DNA of 64,000 bases, taken from Chitinophaga sp. CF418. Lineage in GTDB: Bacteria > Bacteroidota > Bacteroidia > Chitinophagales > Chitinophagaceae. The position numbers and the translations under genes are program-made. This document shows positions 63,023 through 64,000 of this stretch, piece after piece (the stretch's first letter is position 1; each line of letters opens with the position of its first letter). Location: contig NZ_FRCN01000001.1 of assembly GCF_900142925.1 (NCBI RefSeq), positions 744,001 through 808,000 on the forward strand. The letters are read 5' to 3'. A model generated the notes under the pieces. The model was not told the origin of the DNA. It made no database searches and saw only the letters and a program-made list of their open reading frames with translations.

Positions 63023-64000
63023 TCACTTAAAATCAATCGGGATAGATACTTTCATGCTGAAAGTCCTGCCCATGTTAAATACGCCTACCCTGCCTGTTAC
63101 CTCATTCTCAGCAGCATATTTCAAACGGCTGAGGTGATTCTGGTAAGCTACATCCGTCAGGTTATTAGCCGCCAGATGCAGGGAGAACAATACCTTATTC
63201 TTTTTATTCACGAAATCAGTACCGATACCTGCGTTTAACAAAGCGTATCCGGGAGTAGCGGTTTCTGTCTGGTATGCATAGAAGACATCATTCTGTGCAA
63301 ATGTTTTGTCCAGCTGTACACCGATGTATGCATTCTGCATTGCACCCCCTACCTTTTTGAACTTCCCTTTCAGTTCAGAGAGCCAGCGTGCCGCCGGGAT
63401 ATTAGGCAGATATTTTGTAGAATCGGAGCCATTGGAGATAGATGAACGTACATAAGAGAACGTGTTCTCAAAATGCAGCCAGTCGATTGGATGCGGATGT
63501 ATGTCCAACATTAATTCTCCTCCATAAAGATTGGCAGTGTTCTGCTGATATTTGAATGCGGAATATCCTGCGTCATTATCTGTAGCCGGAATAGAGTCTG
63601 TGCCGGCTGCATTTACCAGCTTACGGGCAAAGATGAAATTGCTGATGTGATTATAGAATACACCGGCGGTAAGGGAAATGTGCTGTGAGTTAAACTCAAG
63701 TCCCAGATCGCCCTGTGTGCTCACTTCGGGCTTTAAGTCCTCGTTACCATATTCGTATTTGATAGTTCCTTCGTGCACACCGTTAGCTGCCAGTTCAGAA
63801 ATATTTGGTGAACGGAAACCACGGGCAACATTCAGCTTCAGGGTTACCTGCTGGCTGGCGGCATAGCTTAAGCCTGCACTACCAGATACATTGGAGAAGT
63901 CACGATCGAAGGTTGCGAATTTTGTTTCGCTACCCAACTGCAGCCCTTTAATATTCATATGGCGGTTGTCGAAACGCAAACCTCCGCTTACTGTCAGTTT
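63023..64000 (-). CDS. TonB-dependent receptor, C-terminal part (cut by window end)
   Basis: The frame is open to base 64000, so 325 residues of a larger protein are seen. It is the C-terminal half of an outer-membrane barrel, with alternating strands (VTLKLNVARGFRSPNISELAANG, the conserved GFR-P-EL motif cut short here), LEFNSQHISLTAGVFYN and a last strand VFNMGRTFSMKVSIPIDFK ending in Phe-Lys, close to the usual terminal aromatic. Plug domain and signal are outside. The ligand is unknown; no SusD partner is visible. Confidence 0.92.
   Translation of the reverse strand, partial: KLTVSGGLRFDNRHMNIKGLQLGSETKFATFDRDFSNVSGSAGLSYAASQQVTLKLNVARGFRSPNISELAANGVHEGTIKYEYGNEDLKPEVSTQGDLGLEFNSQHISLTAGVFYNHISNFIFARKLVNAAGTDSIPATDNDAGYSAFKYQQNTANLYGGELMLDIHPHPIDWLHFENTFSYVRSSISNGSDSTKYLPNIPAARWLSELKGKFKKVGGAMQNAYIGVQLDKTFAQNDVFYAYQTETATPGYALLNAGIGTDFVNKKNKVLFSLHLAANNLTDVAYQNHLSRLKYAAENEVTGRVGVFNMGRTFSMKVSIPIDFK

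Overview
The window reads as chromosomal DNA of a Bacteroidota bacterium, most likely a Chitinophaga-like member of the Chitinophagaceae (an inference from gene content and protein style; no 16S rRNA gene is present). Support comes from many promoters with the Bacteroidota -7 box TAnnTTTG, sometimes with a TTG 17-20 bases upstream; a ubiE-porT pair (PorT belongs to the type IX secretion system); the surE-lpxB cluster; a stand-alone atpD-atpC pair; a secreted GH29 alpha-L-fucosidase; and a TonB-dependent receptor. Genes are dense, on both strands, and mostly housekeeping. I found no tRNA, rRNA, CRISPR array, transposase or prophage gene.

Layout. 1-7.6 kb: end of a TIGR01777 epimerase, then a minus-strand run of pabB, an Asp/Lys-rich AT-hook-like protein, purA, a RelA/SpoT enzyme, a 2'-5' RNA ligase-like protein and an OmpR-type regulator. 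7.9-17.9 kb: fucosidase, a tiny membrane protein, lpxB, a small membrane protein, surE, an ABC-2 transporter pair behind a FadN-like beta-oxidation enzyme, and a PepSY membrane protein. 17.8-20.6 kb is the most accessory-looking stretch: gpmA and a candidate toxin-antitoxin pair lie between two ~210-bp direct repeats made of the 5' end and promoter of the PepSY gene, followed by two small orphan genes. 20.6-32.9 kb: metG, LD-carboxypeptidase, a hydrolase/ThiF-like/histidine kinase operon, a candidate small RNA, yqgE, atpDC, a DUF6600-like secreted protein and an acetyltransferase. 32.9-33.8 kb is non-coding with 11-bp repeat arrays. 33.8-43.7 kb: a MacA/MacB-permease/TolC-like efflux operon, a GNAT-like protein, a hybrid histidine kinase without its phospho-acceptor His, and an M48 protease. 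43.8-58.3 kb: dnaX, pyruvate dehydrogenase E2, a VOC protein, a GbsR/MarR regulator followed by a TIGR01777 gene under a shared palindrome, a CoA-binding protein, an RNase H-like protein, a lipoprotein, engB, ubiE-porT, pyrC, a MutS-like ATPase and a YifB/ComM ATPase. 58.3-64 kb: an EF-G paralogue with altered GTPase motifs, an ABC exporter, a DUF983 protein and the end of a TonB-dependent receptor.

The observations I would follow first are: (i) a run of ten A residues in dnaX placed just after the clamp-loader core, where slippage in either direction meets a stop within a few codons, which would give a gamma-like short form; (ii) a 23-bp near-identical palindromic site in front of the GbsR/MarR gene and again in front of its neighbour; (iii) the duplicated PepSY promoter/leader bracketing gpmA and the MazF/PemK-like pair, with the second copy firing antisense into the toxin gene; (iv) the inverted 11-bp (one helical turn) array near 33.1 kb; (v) a 17-bp perfect hairpin that contains the pabB start codon and looks like the terminator of the gene before it; and (vi) the hybrid kinase and the EF-G paralogue that each lack a normally essential residue.

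Functions are assigned from recognisable motifs and protein length only; no database search was possible. Several starts were moved from the longest reading frame to a better-placed internal start using promoter position, and this is stated in each entry.
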